From the NCBI GenBank assembly GCA_048498155.1, contig JBEHYN010000010.1, positions 4,855 to 68,854 of the forward strand: 64,000 bases of DNA. Direction: 5' to 3'. The stretch comes from BOG-938 sp048498155. Its GTDB lineage: Bacteria; Pseudomonadota; Alphaproteobacteria; Caulobacterales; Caulobacteraceae. Positions within the stretch are counted from its first letter, which is position 1. Every line of letters begins with the position of its first letter. The position numbers were made by a program, and so were the translations under genes. The notes under the pieces were generated by a model. The model was not told the DNA's origin. It did not search any database and saw only the letters and a program-made list of their open reading frames with translations. Below, piece after piece: positions 54,500-62,386 of this stretch.

Positions 54500-55542
54500 G
54501 GACGCCACTCGCGGATGTCCGCCCCGGACGTCGCGTGGGCCTCGGCCGCCTTGCGGGCGACAACCTCGGCATAGGCGGCCCTCAGCAGGGCCTTCACGCC
54601 CTCGCCGGATACCCCGGAGACCTCATAGACTTTCTGCTTGCAGGCGGCCTTGAGGGCCTTTAGCCGCAGTTTGCGCGTATCTGGGTCCAGGGCGTCGATC
54701 TTGTTCAGGGCCACCAGCTCGCTCTTGCCGGCCAGCTCTTGGCCATAGGCGTTCAGCTCGGCGCGCACCGTGCGCCAGGCGCCGGCCACGTCTTCCTCGG
54801 TCCCGTCGATCAGGTGCACCAGCACGGCGGTGCGCTCGACGTGGCCGAGAAAGCGTACACCCAGACCCGCCCCTTCAGAGGCGCCTTCGATCAGGCCGGG
54901 AATGTCGGCGATGATGAAGCGCTCCTGGGTCGACAGGTCGACCATGCCCAGGTTGGGGGTCAAGGTGGTGAAGGGATAGTCGGCGATCTTGGGCCGGGCG
55001 GCCGAGGCGGCGGCTAGGAAGGTCGACTTTCCCGCGTTGGGCAGGCCCACCAGGCCGACGTCGGCGATCAGCTTCAGGCGCAGCCACAACCAACGCTCCT
55101 GGCCGGGCAGACCGGGATTGGCGTGGCGCGGCGCTTGGTTGATCGGCCCCTTGAAGTGGGTGTTGCCAAACCCGCCGTTGCCGCCACGCGCCAGGCACAG
55201 CCTCGCGCCTGCCTTGTCCAGGTCGGCGACCAGGGTTTCCTGATCCTCCTCGTAGATCTGGGTGCCTACGGGCACCTTGAGCACCACGTCGGCCCCATTG
55301 TGGCCTGCGCGGTTGCGGCCCATGCCGTGCACTCCGGTCTCGGCCTTGAAGTGCTGCTGATAGCGGTAGTCGATCAGAGTGTTCAGCCCCTCGACCGCCT
55401 CGATCCACACGTCTCCGCCGCAGCCGCCGTCACCGCCGTCCGGGCCGCCGTACTCGATGAACTTTTCCCGGCGGAATGAGACCGCGCCCCCCCCGCCGTC
55501 GCCGGAGCGGATAAAGATTTTGCACTGATCGAGGAACTTCAT
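54496..55542 (-). CDS. obgE: Ribosome-associated GTPase ObgE
   Basis: A 348-residue GTPase. The Gly-rich OBG fold (FRREKFIEYGGPDGGDGGCGGDV) comes first, then the G domain with GLPNAGKSTFLAAAS, DIPGLIEGASEGAGLG and NKIDALD. The C-terminal OCT domain is absent, as in many alphaproteobacteria. It acts in 50S assembly. It heads the obgE-proB-proA-nadD-rsfS run; rplU and rpmA lie just upstream, with one GNAT gene between. Confidence 0.96.
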   Translation of the reverse strand: MKFLDQCKIFIRSGDGGGGAVSFRREKFIEYGGPDGGDGGCGGDVWIEAVEGLNTLIDYRYQQHFKAETGVHGMGRNRAGHNGADVVLKVPVGTQIYEEDQETLVADLDKAGARLCLARGGNGGFGNTHFKGPINQAPRHANPGLPGQERWLWLRLKLIADVGLVGLPNAGKSTFLAAASAARPKIADYPFTTLTPNLGMVDLSTQERFIIADIPGLIEGASEGAGLGVRFLGHVERTAVLVHLIDGTEEDVAGAWRTVRAELNAYGQELAGKSELVALNKIDALDPDTRKLRLKALKAACKQKVYEVSGVSGEGVKALLRAAYAEVVARKAAEAHATSGADIREWRP

Positions 55543-55565
55543 GGCTCTCTATAGTCTGTTCACGG

Positions 55566-56099
55566 TTAGGCGATCCACACCATCATGCGCGTGGCCGCCT
55601 CCGCCCCCCGCGCGCGGGAAAAGCGGCGCTGCACCTCGCCGGTATACAGGAAGCCGGTTTTGATCAGCACCCGGCCCGACGCCTTGTTGTCGGCGAAGTG
55701 GCCGGAGTAGATCAATCTGCGCTCCCACTCGGTCTTGGCCCATCTCAGGGCCCCGTCCGCCGCCTCCGTGGCCAGGCCCTTGCCCCAATAGGGCCGGCCC
55801 AGCCAATAGCCGAGCTCCAGCGACGACGAACTGTTGCGATGAAAGCCCAGGGCGCCGATCACCCCGGCGTCCTTGTGCTCGACGACGAAGGTGTTCTGCT
55901 CGCGCGCATTCAGCGCCCGCGCCTGACTGATGTAGGCGCGCGCGTCCGCCTGCCCGTAGGGATAGGGCATGCGCGTGGTGTTGCTTGAGACGGCGTAGTC
56001 GCTTGCCAGCTTGGCGATGGCGGGCGCGTCGGCCAGTTCAGGGCGGCGCAGACGCAGCCGCGCGGTGCGGATGTCGGGCGCCAGGTCGATGGTTGTCAT
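55566..56099 (-). CDS. GNAT acetyltransferase (RimJ/RimL type)
   Basis: A 177-residue protein with the pattern TARLRLRRPELADAPAIAKLA, ELGYWLGRPYWGKGLATEAADGAL (acetyl-CoA site) and NKASGRVLIKTGFLYTGEVQRRFSRARG, as in RimJ/RimL-like GNATs. Substrate unknown. It sits between rpmA and obgE on the same strand, an insertion in an often contiguous rplU-rpmA-obg order, though a GNAT here is common in alphaproteobacteria. Confidence 0.88.
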   Translation of the reverse strand: MTTIDLAPDIRTARLRLRRPELADAPAIAKLASDYAVSSNTTRMPYPYGQADARAYISQARALNAREQNTFVVEHKDAGVIGALGFHRNSSSSLELGYWLGRPYWGKGLATEAADGALRWAKTEWERRLIYSGHFADNKASGRVLIKTGFLYTGEVQRRFSRARGAEAATRMMVWIA

Positions 56100-56156
56100 G
56101 ATCGTTCCTCTGGTTGGGAACGCTCGTTCGCCTCGGGCTGGTCAGCCCATAACGAA

Positions 56157-56188
56157 AGCGGGGAGCCCGGCGCTCCGGACTCCCCGCT
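56157..56188 (-). terminator. Candidate terminator after rpmA
   Basis: A 9-bp stem (AGCGGGGAG / CTCCCCGCT, 56157-56165 and 56180-56188) lies 60 bp downstream of rpmA on the minus strand. The T-tract is short (TTTCGTT), so efficiency is uncertain. Confidence 0.5.
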
Positions 56189-56247
56189 GATTCTCGGTCC
56201 GGTGCGCTGCGATGATCGCGGCGCGGTCCGGAAAATCCGTATCGCGC

Positions 56248-56523
56248 CTATTCGGCGGCCTTGGCCTGTACGGTCGGCATGACGGCCACATAGGTGCGGT
56301 CCCCACGCTTGGCGAGGAACTTCACATGGCCGGTAGCCTTGGCGAACAGGGTGTGGTCGCGGCCGATCCCGACATTGTCGCCGGGATAGAACTTGGTGCC
56401 GCGTTGACGCACCAGAATGTTGCCGGCCAGAACCGGCTCGCCGCCGAACTTCTTGACGCCGAGACGCTTGCCTGCGGAGTCGCGCCCGTTGCGCGAGGAG
56501 CCGCCTGATTTCTTGTGAGCCAT
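56248..56523 (-). CDS. rpmA: 50S ribosomal protein L27
   Basis: A 91-residue bL27 that begins MAHKKSGGSSRNGRDSAGKRLGVKKFGG and continues with GNILVRQRGTKFYPGDNVGIGRDHTLFA, standard for the family. No N-terminal processing extension is present. 24 bp separate it from rplU. Confidence 0.98.
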   Translation of the reverse strand: MAHKKSGGSSRNGRDSAGKRLGVKKFGGEPVLAGNILVRQRGTKFYPGDNVGIGRDHTLFAKATGHVKFLAKRGDRTYVAVMPTVQAKAAE

Positions 56524-56547
56524 GTGATGCTCTCCTAAACGCTCGTC

Positions 56548-57171
56548 TTACGCTTCGCTGTCGGAAGCGGGCTTGGCCTTGGCCTTCGGCGCGGCCTTTT
56601 TAGCGGGCGCGGCGTCGGCCTTGGCTTCGGAGTTCGGCGCAGCCGCCTTTTTAGGGGCGGCGGCCTTAACAGGGGCTTCCGCCGCCGGAGCGGCCTTTGC
56701 CTTGGGGGCTGCGGCCTTGGCCACGGCCGCTTTCGGAGCCGCAGCCTTTTTGACCGGAGCCGCTTCGACCGGAGCCGCGATCGTCAGATTGCGGGCGCGG
56801 GCGTTGAGCACCGACTTGGGCGTCAGGTCGACCGTTCCGTCCCACTTGGATTCGCTCTTGCCGGCGGCCACCGAAGTGACGCGAAGCACGGATTCAATTT
56901 GGCGATGGCCCTTGGTGCGGCGGTAGCCCTGGCGACGGATCTTCTTGAAGATCTTCACCTTCTCGCCCTGACGGGTCTCGATCAGAGTGGCGTTGACCAC
57001 CGCGCCGGCCACCAAAGGTGCGCCAACGGTCACGTCCGCGCCCTCCCCGATCAGCAGCACGTCATTGAACGCAACCTCGGCGCCGACGTCGCCGTCGAGT
57101 TTCTCGACGACCAACAGATCGCCGGCCTGCACCCGGTATTGCTTCCCGCCGGTCTTGATCACCGCGTACAT
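56548..57171 (-). CDS. rplU: 50S ribosomal protein L21 with long Ala/Lys-rich C-terminal extension
   Basis: A 207-residue bL21. The first ~100 residues are the normal protein (MYAVIKTGGKQYRVQAGDLLVVEKLDGD, FKKIRRQGYRRTKGHRQ). The rest, about 80-100 residues, is an Ala/Lys/Pro repeat (AAPKAAVAKAAAPKAKAAPAAE), as found in several alphaproteobacterial L21 proteins. ATG at 57171 is chosen. A consensus-like promoter and a ~100-nt leader with a hairpin precede it. Confidence 0.97.
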   Translation of the reverse strand: MYAVIKTGGKQYRVQAGDLLVVEKLDGDVGAEVAFNDVLLIGEGADVTVGAPLVAGAVVNATLIETRQGEKVKIFKKIRRQGYRRTKGHRQIESVLRVTSVAAGKSESKWDGTVDLTPKSVLNARARNLTIAAPVEAAPVKKAAAPKAAVAKAAAPKAKAAPAAEAPVKAAAPKKAAAPNSEAKADAAPAKKAAPKAKAKPASDSEA

Positions 57172-57272
57172 GGGTCTAAGCCTCAAAAGTCAGGTGCGCC
57201 TTGGCTTTTTGAGCCGATTGGGAGCGCGCCACAAAAAATGAATGCGCCCGCGAGATAGCCCGCGGGCGAGAA
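57172..57272 (-). promoter_or_regulatory. Structured 5' leader of rplU-rpmA
   Basis: About 100 nt between the predicted start site and rplU. Near the 5' end is a 7-bp GC hairpin (57246-57252 with 57261-57267), then six T on the minus strand (57233-57238) after a 7-nt gap. Further down is a GGCT-(loop)-AGCC hairpin. It could be an attenuator or an L21-binding leader for feedback control. Confidence 0.45.
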
Positions 57273-57279
57273 GCGGGGA

Positions 57280-57307
57280 CTTATACTCAGGCGCGCTTCC
57301 AAGTCAA
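57280..57307 (-). promoter_or_regulatory. Predicted rplU promoter
   Basis: On the minus strand TTGACT (57302-57307) and TATAAG (57280-57285) are 16 nt apart, close to the sigma-70 consensus. The start site would be near 57273. Confidence 0.7.
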
Positions 57308-57341
57308 CGCGAACCAGGAAACAACGCAGCCCCCCTGGATC

Positions 57342-57354
57342 GTTACAATATAAC
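57342..57354. promoter_or_regulatory. Zur-box-like operator upstream of the Zn-uptake cluster
   Basis: GTTACAATATAAC is a near-perfect dyad of the GTTAtATTATAAC type bound by Zur in alphaproteobacteria. It lies 17 bp before the tiny membrane protein gene and 131 bp before znuC. It also lies 35 bp beyond the rplU -35 box, so control of rplU is unlikely. Confidence 0.7.
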
Positions 57355-57370
57355 AAGCTATACGGCGATC

Positions 57371-57481
57371 ATGACGCCGTGCAAGCCGACCCTGTTGCAG
57401 ATGAGCGCCGTCGCCCGGCTGGCGATGGCCCTGGCCGCCTGCGCGGTTGTCTGGGCGGTGATCGGCTGGGCGCTGGCCTGA
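57371..57481 (+). CDS. Tiny single-pass membrane protein at the head of the znu operon
   Basis: A 36-residue frame: a short polar head (MTPCKPTLLQMSAVARL) and one hydrophobic helix (AMALAACAVVWAVIGWALA). It lies between the Zur-like box and znuC, with a 3-bp gap to znuC, so it would be the first gene in the operon. No clear ribosome site is seen. It might be a ZnuBC accessory subunit or only a leader peptide. Confidence 0.5.
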   Translation: MTPCKPTLLQMSAVARLAMALAACAVVWAVIGWALA

Positions 57482-57484
57482 TCC

Positions 57485-58228
57485 ATGAACGCTGTGGTTC
57501 TTCATGATCTGTCTCTCGGCTACGAGCGCCAACCGGCGGTCAACAACCTGTCGGGTCGATTTGCCGCCGCCAGCCTGACGGCGGTGGTCGGACCCAATGG
57601 ATCGGGCAAGTCGACCCTGCTGAAGGCCTTGGCCGGACATTTAAAGCCTCTGGCGGGTTCAATTGACCTCGGCGGGGTCAAGCGAGGTCAGATCGCCTAT
57701 CTGCCCCAGGTTCATGGCTTGGACCTGAACTTTCCCATTCGCCTGGTCGACCTGATCAGTCTGGGCTTTATCGGCCGACGCGGACTGATGGGTGGGTTGG
57801 ACGGCCGCGACCGGGCGCGCCTGAACGCCGCCATCGTCGCCGTGGGCCTGGAGGGGCTGGAACATCGAGCCATCGGCGCTGTGTCGGGCGGCCAGCTTCA
57901 GCGCGCCCTGTTCGCCCGCGTGCTGGTGCAGGACGCAGAGCTGGTGCTGTTGGACGAGCCGTTTAACGGCATCGACGCCCGCACCTGTGAGGACCTCGCC
58001 GAACTGATGGCCGGCTGGCCCGCCCAGGGCCGCACGGTGATCGTGGTGCTGCACGATCTGGACCTCGCCAACCGTCTTTGCCCCAACATCTTGGTGCTCG
58101 CCCGCGAAAAAGTGGCCTGGGGTCCCAGCGATCAGGCCCTGGTGGAGGAATCCCTGACCCGCGCACGCGAAATCGCGCAATCCTGGCGCGAAGACGATTA
58201 CGCGCCGACGCAAAGGCACACGGCGTGA
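57485..58228 (+). CDS. znuC: Zinc ABC transporter ATPase ZnuC
   Basis: A 247-residue ABC ATPase of the metal-uptake branch. Walker A GPNGSGKSTLLKAL, signature VSGGQLQRALFARVL and Walker B LVLLDEPFNGIDARTCEDL are present. Zinc specificity is inferred from the Zur-like box and neighbouring znuB and COG0523 genes; manganese is possible. No znuA gene is in the window. Confidence 0.9.
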   Translation: MNAVVLHDLSLGYERQPAVNNLSGRFAAASLTAVVGPNGSGKSTLLKALAGHLKPLAGSIDLGGVKRGQIAYLPQVHGLDLNFPIRLVDLISLGFIGRRGLMGGLDGRDRARLNAAIVAVGLEGLEHRAIGAVSGGQLQRALFARVLVQDAELVLLDEPFNGIDARTCEDLAELMAGWPAQGRTVIVVLHDLDLANRLCPNILVLAREKVAWGPSDQALVEESLTRAREIAQSWREDDYAPTQRHTA

Positions 58229-59088
58229 GCCATTGGGTCGGCATGATCAGCTTGAAGAGCGCGGCGGCCGGGGCGGTGGCCCTCGCCTTTGGCGGTGCGC
58301 CGCTGGGCGTGCTGATGGTCGCCCGTCGTCTCAGCCTGCTGGGCGACGCCATGTCCCATGGCATTTTGCCGGGTGTGGCCATCGCCTATCTGCTGGCCGG
58401 CGCCAATCCTTTGGCCCTGCTCATCGGCGCCTTGACGGCGGGCATGACCGTGGCGGGGCTGTCCAGCCTTCTGACGCGCACCGGCAAGCTGCCGGACGAT
58501 GCGGCCTTCGCCATCTTCTATCTGGCGGCTCTGGCGATCGGCATGCTGCTGCTGGGGCGGGCGCACGATCCCGAAGCGATCCAATCCATGCTGTTCGGCT
58601 CGACCGCCGCGCTCGACAGGCCGGGTCTGATCACGGCGGGACTGGCCGCCAGCGCCACCCTGATCAGCTTGGCCCTGTTCCTGCGCGGCATGTTGGGTGA
58701 GGGGGCCGATCCGGTCTTCATGCGCACCACAGGCGCGCGCTTCGGTGCGGCGCACCTGTTGCTCATGCTGTTGCTGGCGCTGAATCTGGTGGCCGGCTTT
58801 CGCGCCTTTGGCGCCCTGATGACCGTGGCCCTGATGACCGTTCCGGCGGCGGCGGCCCGCTTCTGGGCCAAGGGCTACGGCGGCCAGGCCTGCGCGGCCA
58901 TAGCCATGTCTGCGCTTTCCGGTCTTCTGGGTCTGGGGCTCTCGTCCTTGTGGGGCGTGCAGCCCGGAGCGGTGATGACCCTGTGCGCGGCCGGACTGTT
59001 CGCCCTGTCCGCCGTGTTCGGCGTCAACGGCGGGCTTCTTTCATCTTGGCGCGCGCGCGCCCATCTAAGAGCCGACAGCTTGGCGTGA
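58225..59088 (+). CDS. znuB: Zinc ABC transporter permease ZnuB
   Basis: A 287-residue ABC-3 family permease with about eight helices. Features: KSAAAGAVALAFGGAPLGVLMVARRLSLLGDAMSHGILPGVAIAYL and LNLVAGFRAFGALMTVALMTVPAAAARFWA. GTG at 58225 overlaps the znuC stop (GTGA), giving coupling. The upstream frame inside znuC is rejected. Confidence 0.91.
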   Translation: MSHWVGMISLKSAAAGAVALAFGGAPLGVLMVARRLSLLGDAMSHGILPGVAIAYLLAGANPLALLIGALTAGMTVAGLSSLLTRTGKLPDDAAFAIFYLAALAIGMLLLGRAHDPEAIQSMLFGSTAALDRPGLITAGLAASATLISLALFLRGMLGEGADPVFMRTTGARFGAAHLLLMLLLALNLVAGFRAFGALMTVALMTVPAAAARFWAKGYGGQACAAIAMSALSGLLGLGLSSLWGVQPGAVMTLCAAGLFALSAVFGVNGGLLSSWRARAHLRADSLA

Positions 59089-59149
59089 GGCCTTGACCGC
59101 CGCCTCCGGCTGAGATTGAGCAGTCCCGGCCCTGAGGAAAGAACACTGC

Positions 59150-60196
59150 ATGAGTCAAACGCCCGTCACCGTGCTCACCGGCTATCTCGGCGCCGGCAAG
59201 ACCACCTTGCTCAACCGCATCCTGTCGGAGGACCACGGCAAGCGTTACGCGGTGATCGTCAATGAGTTTGGCGAGATCGGCATCGACAACGACCTGATCG
59301 TCGGGGCCGATGAAGAAGTGTTCGAAATGAACAACGGCTGCGTCTGCTGCACGGTGCGCGGCGACCTGATTCGCGTGCTGGCCGGACTGATGAAACGTAA
59401 GGGCCGGTTTGACGCCATCATCGTCGAGACCACGGGCCTGGCCGATCCGGGTCCGGTAGCCCAGACCTTCTTCGCGGACGAGGAGGTCAAGGCCAAGGCC
59501 AAGCTGGACTCGGTCACCACCGTGGTGGACGCCAAGCACATCCTGCTGCGCCTATCCGATTCCAAGGAAGCGTCCGAGCAGATCGCCTTCGCTGATCAGA
59601 TCGTGCTGAACAAGGTCGACTTGGTGTCGGATGACGACCTGCGCATGATCGAAGCGCGCATCCGCCGATTGAACCCCCTGGCGCCGATTCACAGGGCCAC
59701 ACGTTCCAATGTGCCCCTCGACGCCATCCTGGGCCGCGGCGGGTTCGACTTGGACCGCATCCTCACCCTGGAGCCGGAGTTCCTCAATCCGGCGCACGGC
59801 GAACACGGCCATGTGCACGACGAGCACTGCGGACATGACCATGACCACCACCATCATGATCATCACCACGACCACGGCAACACCGCCCCGCGCTATGACG
59901 AGGACATCAAGGGCGTGTCCCTGCGGCTGGACAAGCCGGTGGACGGACAGAAGGTCACCGCCTGGCTGAACCAGGTGCTGGCCGACCAGGGTCCGGACAT
60001 CTTGCGCGCCAAGGGCATTGTCGATGTGCAGGGCGAGTCCAAGCGGCTGGTATTCCAGGCGGTGCACATGATGCTGGAGGGTGATCTTCAGCGCGACTGG
60101 AAGCCGGACGAGGATCGTTACAGCCGGATGGTTTTCATTGGCCGCAATCTCGACGAGGCCCAGCTCAAGGCCGGGTTCGAGGCCTGCGCGGCCTAG
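59150..60196 (+). CDS. COG0523 GTPase, zinc chaperone type, with His-rich loop
   Basis: A 348-residue CobW/COG0523 GTPase. G1 is GYLGAGKTTLLNRIL, the C-x-C-C motif is GCVCCTVRGDL, and NKVDLV is G4. Between the G domain and the C-terminal CobW_C domain lies a His/Asp-rich loop near residues 217-245 with over a dozen His (HDEHCGHDHDHHHHDHHHD). Such loops bind Zn. With znuBC upstream it likely serves zinc allocation in scarcity. ZigA/YeiR-like and CobW roles differ; cobalamin genes are not adjacent. Confidence 0.9.
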   Translation: MSQTPVTVLTGYLGAGKTTLLNRILSEDHGKRYAVIVNEFGEIGIDNDLIVGADEEVFEMNNGCVCCTVRGDLIRVLAGLMKRKGRFDAIIVETTGLADPGPVAQTFFADEEVKAKAKLDSVTTVVDAKHILLRLSDSKEASEQIAFADQIVLNKVDLVSDDDLRMIEARIRRLNPLAPIHRATRSNVPLDAILGRGGFDLDRILTLEPEFLNPAHGEHGHVHDEHCGHDHDHHHHDHHHDHGNTAPRYDEDIKGVSLRLDKPVDGQKVTAWLNQVLADQGPDILRAKGIVDVQGESKRLVFQAVHMMLEGDLQRDWKPDEDRYSRMVFIGRNLDEAQLKAGFEACAA

Positions 60197-60214
60197 CTAT
60201 TCCAAGGACTATAA

Positions 60215-60283
60215 AACCACGAAGCCCACGAAGAACACGAAGGGGTCCGCGTCGTCTTCATGTCCTTCGTGCGCTTCGTGGTT
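60215..60283. repeat. CACGAAG inverted repeat
   Basis: AACCACGAAGC (60215-60225) and GCTTCGTGGTT (60273-60283) form an 11-bp stem around further CACGAAG/CTTCGTG copies, so multiple alternative hairpins are possible. Repeats of this CACGAAG pattern occur widely in bacteria at gene ends. It separates the COG0523 and WD40 genes. Confidence 0.8.
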
Positions 60284-60330
60284 CCCATGTTTTAAAGCCG
60301 GCTTTGCCGGGGTGAGCCGGTAGGGGCAGG

Positions 60331-61308
60331 ATGACCAACTTCAGTTTTGACGCCTACGTCACCGCCGCCCTGTTCGACCGGTCGGGCCAAGCGCTGTTCG
60401 CCCTGGGCGATGGAACCGTGCGTTTTGAGGACGGGACCGTGATCGATGCGCATCCGCAAGCCGGGGCGCTTTGCGCGGTGGTCCATCCCTCGGGCGAAGG
60501 CGTAGTCACGGGCGGGGACGACGGGCGGCTGGTGTGGACCCGGCCTTCGGGCGCCGAACTGCTGGCCGAGGTCAAGGGGCGCTGGATCGAGGCGGTGGCG
60601 GCCAGTTCTGCGTCCGGCCTGATCGCCTTCACGGCCGGCAAGGAGGCGCGGGTCATTTCCGCTACGGACAAGGCCTTCGCGCGAACCTTCGCCCACGACA
60701 AATCGGTCTCGGACCTTGCCTTCGATCCCAAGGGTCTGAAGCTGGCGGCGGCGACCTACGGCGGGGCGGTGGTGTGGTACGCGCGCATCGCCGACCAGAA
60801 GCCCCTGATGCTGAAATGGGCCGGCATTCACACCCAGGTTCTGTGGTCGCCGGACGGCAAGTTTCTGCTGTCGGCCCTGCAGGACGCCCAGCTACACGGC
60901 TGGCGGCTGGCCGACAACAAGGACATGCGCATGGGCGGCTATCCGGCCAAGGTGAAGGCCATGGGCTTCATGGCGGGCGGGGCGATCCTGGCCACCAGCG
61001 GCGCCAACGGCGTGGTGCTTTGGCCCTTTACCGGACCGGCCGGACCCATGGGCAAGCAGGCGGCCGAGGTGGCCTTTGACGAAACCAGCCTGGTCGCCCG
61101 CATCGCCTGTGTGGGCAAGGTTTTGGTCGGCGGACGCGAAGATGGACGGGTGTTCGCCCTGAACCCGGCCGGTGGGCGGGTCGAACCGGTGCGGCAGGAA
61201 AAGGGCGCGGCGATCAGCGCCTTGGGGTTGTCTCCTGACGCCCTACGCGCGGCCTGGGGCGATGAGGATGGGGCCGCGGGCGTGAGTGCGCTTCCGTCCC
61301 TGGCCTGA
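60331..61308 (+). CDS. WD40-repeat protein
   Basis: A 325-residue cytoplasmic protein with about six WD40-like blades (HPSGEGVVTGGDDGRLVW, KSVSDLAFDPKGLKLAAATYGGAVVWY, HTQVLWSPDGKFLLSALQDAQLHGW, ASGANGVVLWPF and others). No signal peptide. It follows the COG0523 GTPase with a repeat in between; a scaffold role in zinc homeostasis is inference from position. Start ATG 60331. Confidence 0.85.
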   Translation: MTNFSFDAYVTAALFDRSGQALFALGDGTVRFEDGTVIDAHPQAGALCAVVHPSGEGVVTGGDDGRLVWTRPSGAELLAEVKGRWIEAVAASSASGLIAFTAGKEARVISATDKAFARTFAHDKSVSDLAFDPKGLKLAAATYGGAVVWYARIADQKPLMLKWAGIHTQVLWSPDGKFLLSALQDAQLHGWRLADNKDMRMGGYPAKVKAMGFMAGGAILATSGANGVVLWPFTGPAGPMGKQAAEVAFDETSLVARIACVGKVLVGGREDGRVFALNPAGGRVEPVRQEKGAAISALGLSPDALRAAWGDEDGAAGVSALPSLA

Positions 61309-61342
61309 TATGGTCTAGCTTGGCGCGAATCCTGGACGCGTC

Positions 61343-62281
61343 ATGACCGATATCCCGCCGCAATCCGACGAGCCCGAAACGCCGGACGTCCCGGATCAGA
61401 CGCCTGTCGCCGCGCCGGAACCTCCGCCGGTCCAGCCGCAGCCCCCTGAGCCGGAGCCCCCTGAACCGACACCTTCCGAGCTTGAATCTTTCGAGCCCGA
61501 GCCCGAGCCCGTCCAGCCCGCGTCCCCCGCAGGCGTGGCGATCACCGCAGCTCTGGAAGCCGAGCCGGCGCCTGAACTGCCGCCGCGCAAGCGGCGTCGG
61601 CGCGGTTTTTGGCGATCCCTTCTGCTGATCGTTTTGTTCGCGAGCCTGATTGGTCCAGTGATGATGACGGCCGCCTACCGCTTCGTCCCGCCGCCCGTGA
61701 CCATGCTGATGTTGCTGCGCGCTGTGCAGGGGCACGGGCTGGATTACCGGTGGCGCGGGTTGGACGACATTTCGCCCGACATGGTGCATGCGGCGATCGC
61801 CGCCGAGGACTCAGGCTTTTGCGCTCACCACGGCTTTGACTTCACCGCCATGCAGAAAGCCTTGGCGCACAACGAAAGACGTCCGGGCAAGATCCGGGGC
61901 GGATCGACCATCAGCCAGCAGACAGCCAAGAACGTATTCCTGTGGCCCGACCGGACCTATGTCCGTAAGGGATTGGAGGCCTGGTTCACGGTGCTGACAG
62001 AGGCGCTCTGGGGCAAGCGCCGGATCATGGAAATGTACCTGAATGTGGTGGAAATGGGTCCAGGCATCTATGGCGCAGAGGCCGCCTCCCACGCCTATTT
62101 CGGCCACTCCGCCAAGGATCTCGACCGCTCCGAGGCCGACCACCTGATCGCCATCCTGCCCAGCCCGCTGAAGTGGAAGGCAGTGCATTCGGGCGCCTAT
62201 GTCCAGCGCCGTTCGGCCCGCATCGCGGCGCGCGCAAGCCTGGTCAAGGCCGACGGCCTGGCGGGCTGCGTGGCGCGTTAG
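61343..62281 (+). CDS. mtgA: Monofunctional peptidoglycan glycosyltransferase
   Basis: A 312-residue GT51 enzyme. A Pro/Glu-rich cytoplasmic N-terminus (1-85), then a transmembrane helix (about 90-112), then the GT51 domain with AIAAEDSGFCAHHGFD (catalytic Glu), GGSTISQQTAKNVFLW and GKRRIMEMYLNVVEMGPGIYGAEAAS. It polymerises lipid II glycan strands. The acidic, Pro-rich head is longer than in E. coli MtgA. Confidence 0.93.
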   Translation: MTDIPPQSDEPETPDVPDQTPVAAPEPPPVQPQPPEPEPPEPTPSELESFEPEPEPVQPASPAGVAITAALEAEPAPELPPRKRRRRGFWRSLLLIVLFASLIGPVMMTAAYRFVPPPVTMLMLLRAVQGHGLDYRWRGLDDISPDMVHAAIAAEDSGFCAHHGFDFTAMQKALAHNERRPGKIRGGSTISQQTAKNVFLWPDRTYVRKGLEAWFTVLTEALWGKRRIMEMYLNVVEMGPGIYGAEAASHAYFGHSAKDLDRSEADHLIAILPSPLKWKAVHSGAYVQRRSARIAARASLVKADGLAGCVAR

Positions 62282-62386
62282 GCGCGCTGACTGAAACGGG
62301 GGGCTGTGACGCCGGCCCGCGTCACGCTACAAAGCCATCAATCGCGGCCCTGAGCCGACTAAAAATTTCTTGGGAGGCTCACGTCG

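Noticed and set aside
60213..60330. Small gene in the CACGAAG repeat region
   Set aside because: The repeat is palindromic and the short frames through it are not coding-like.
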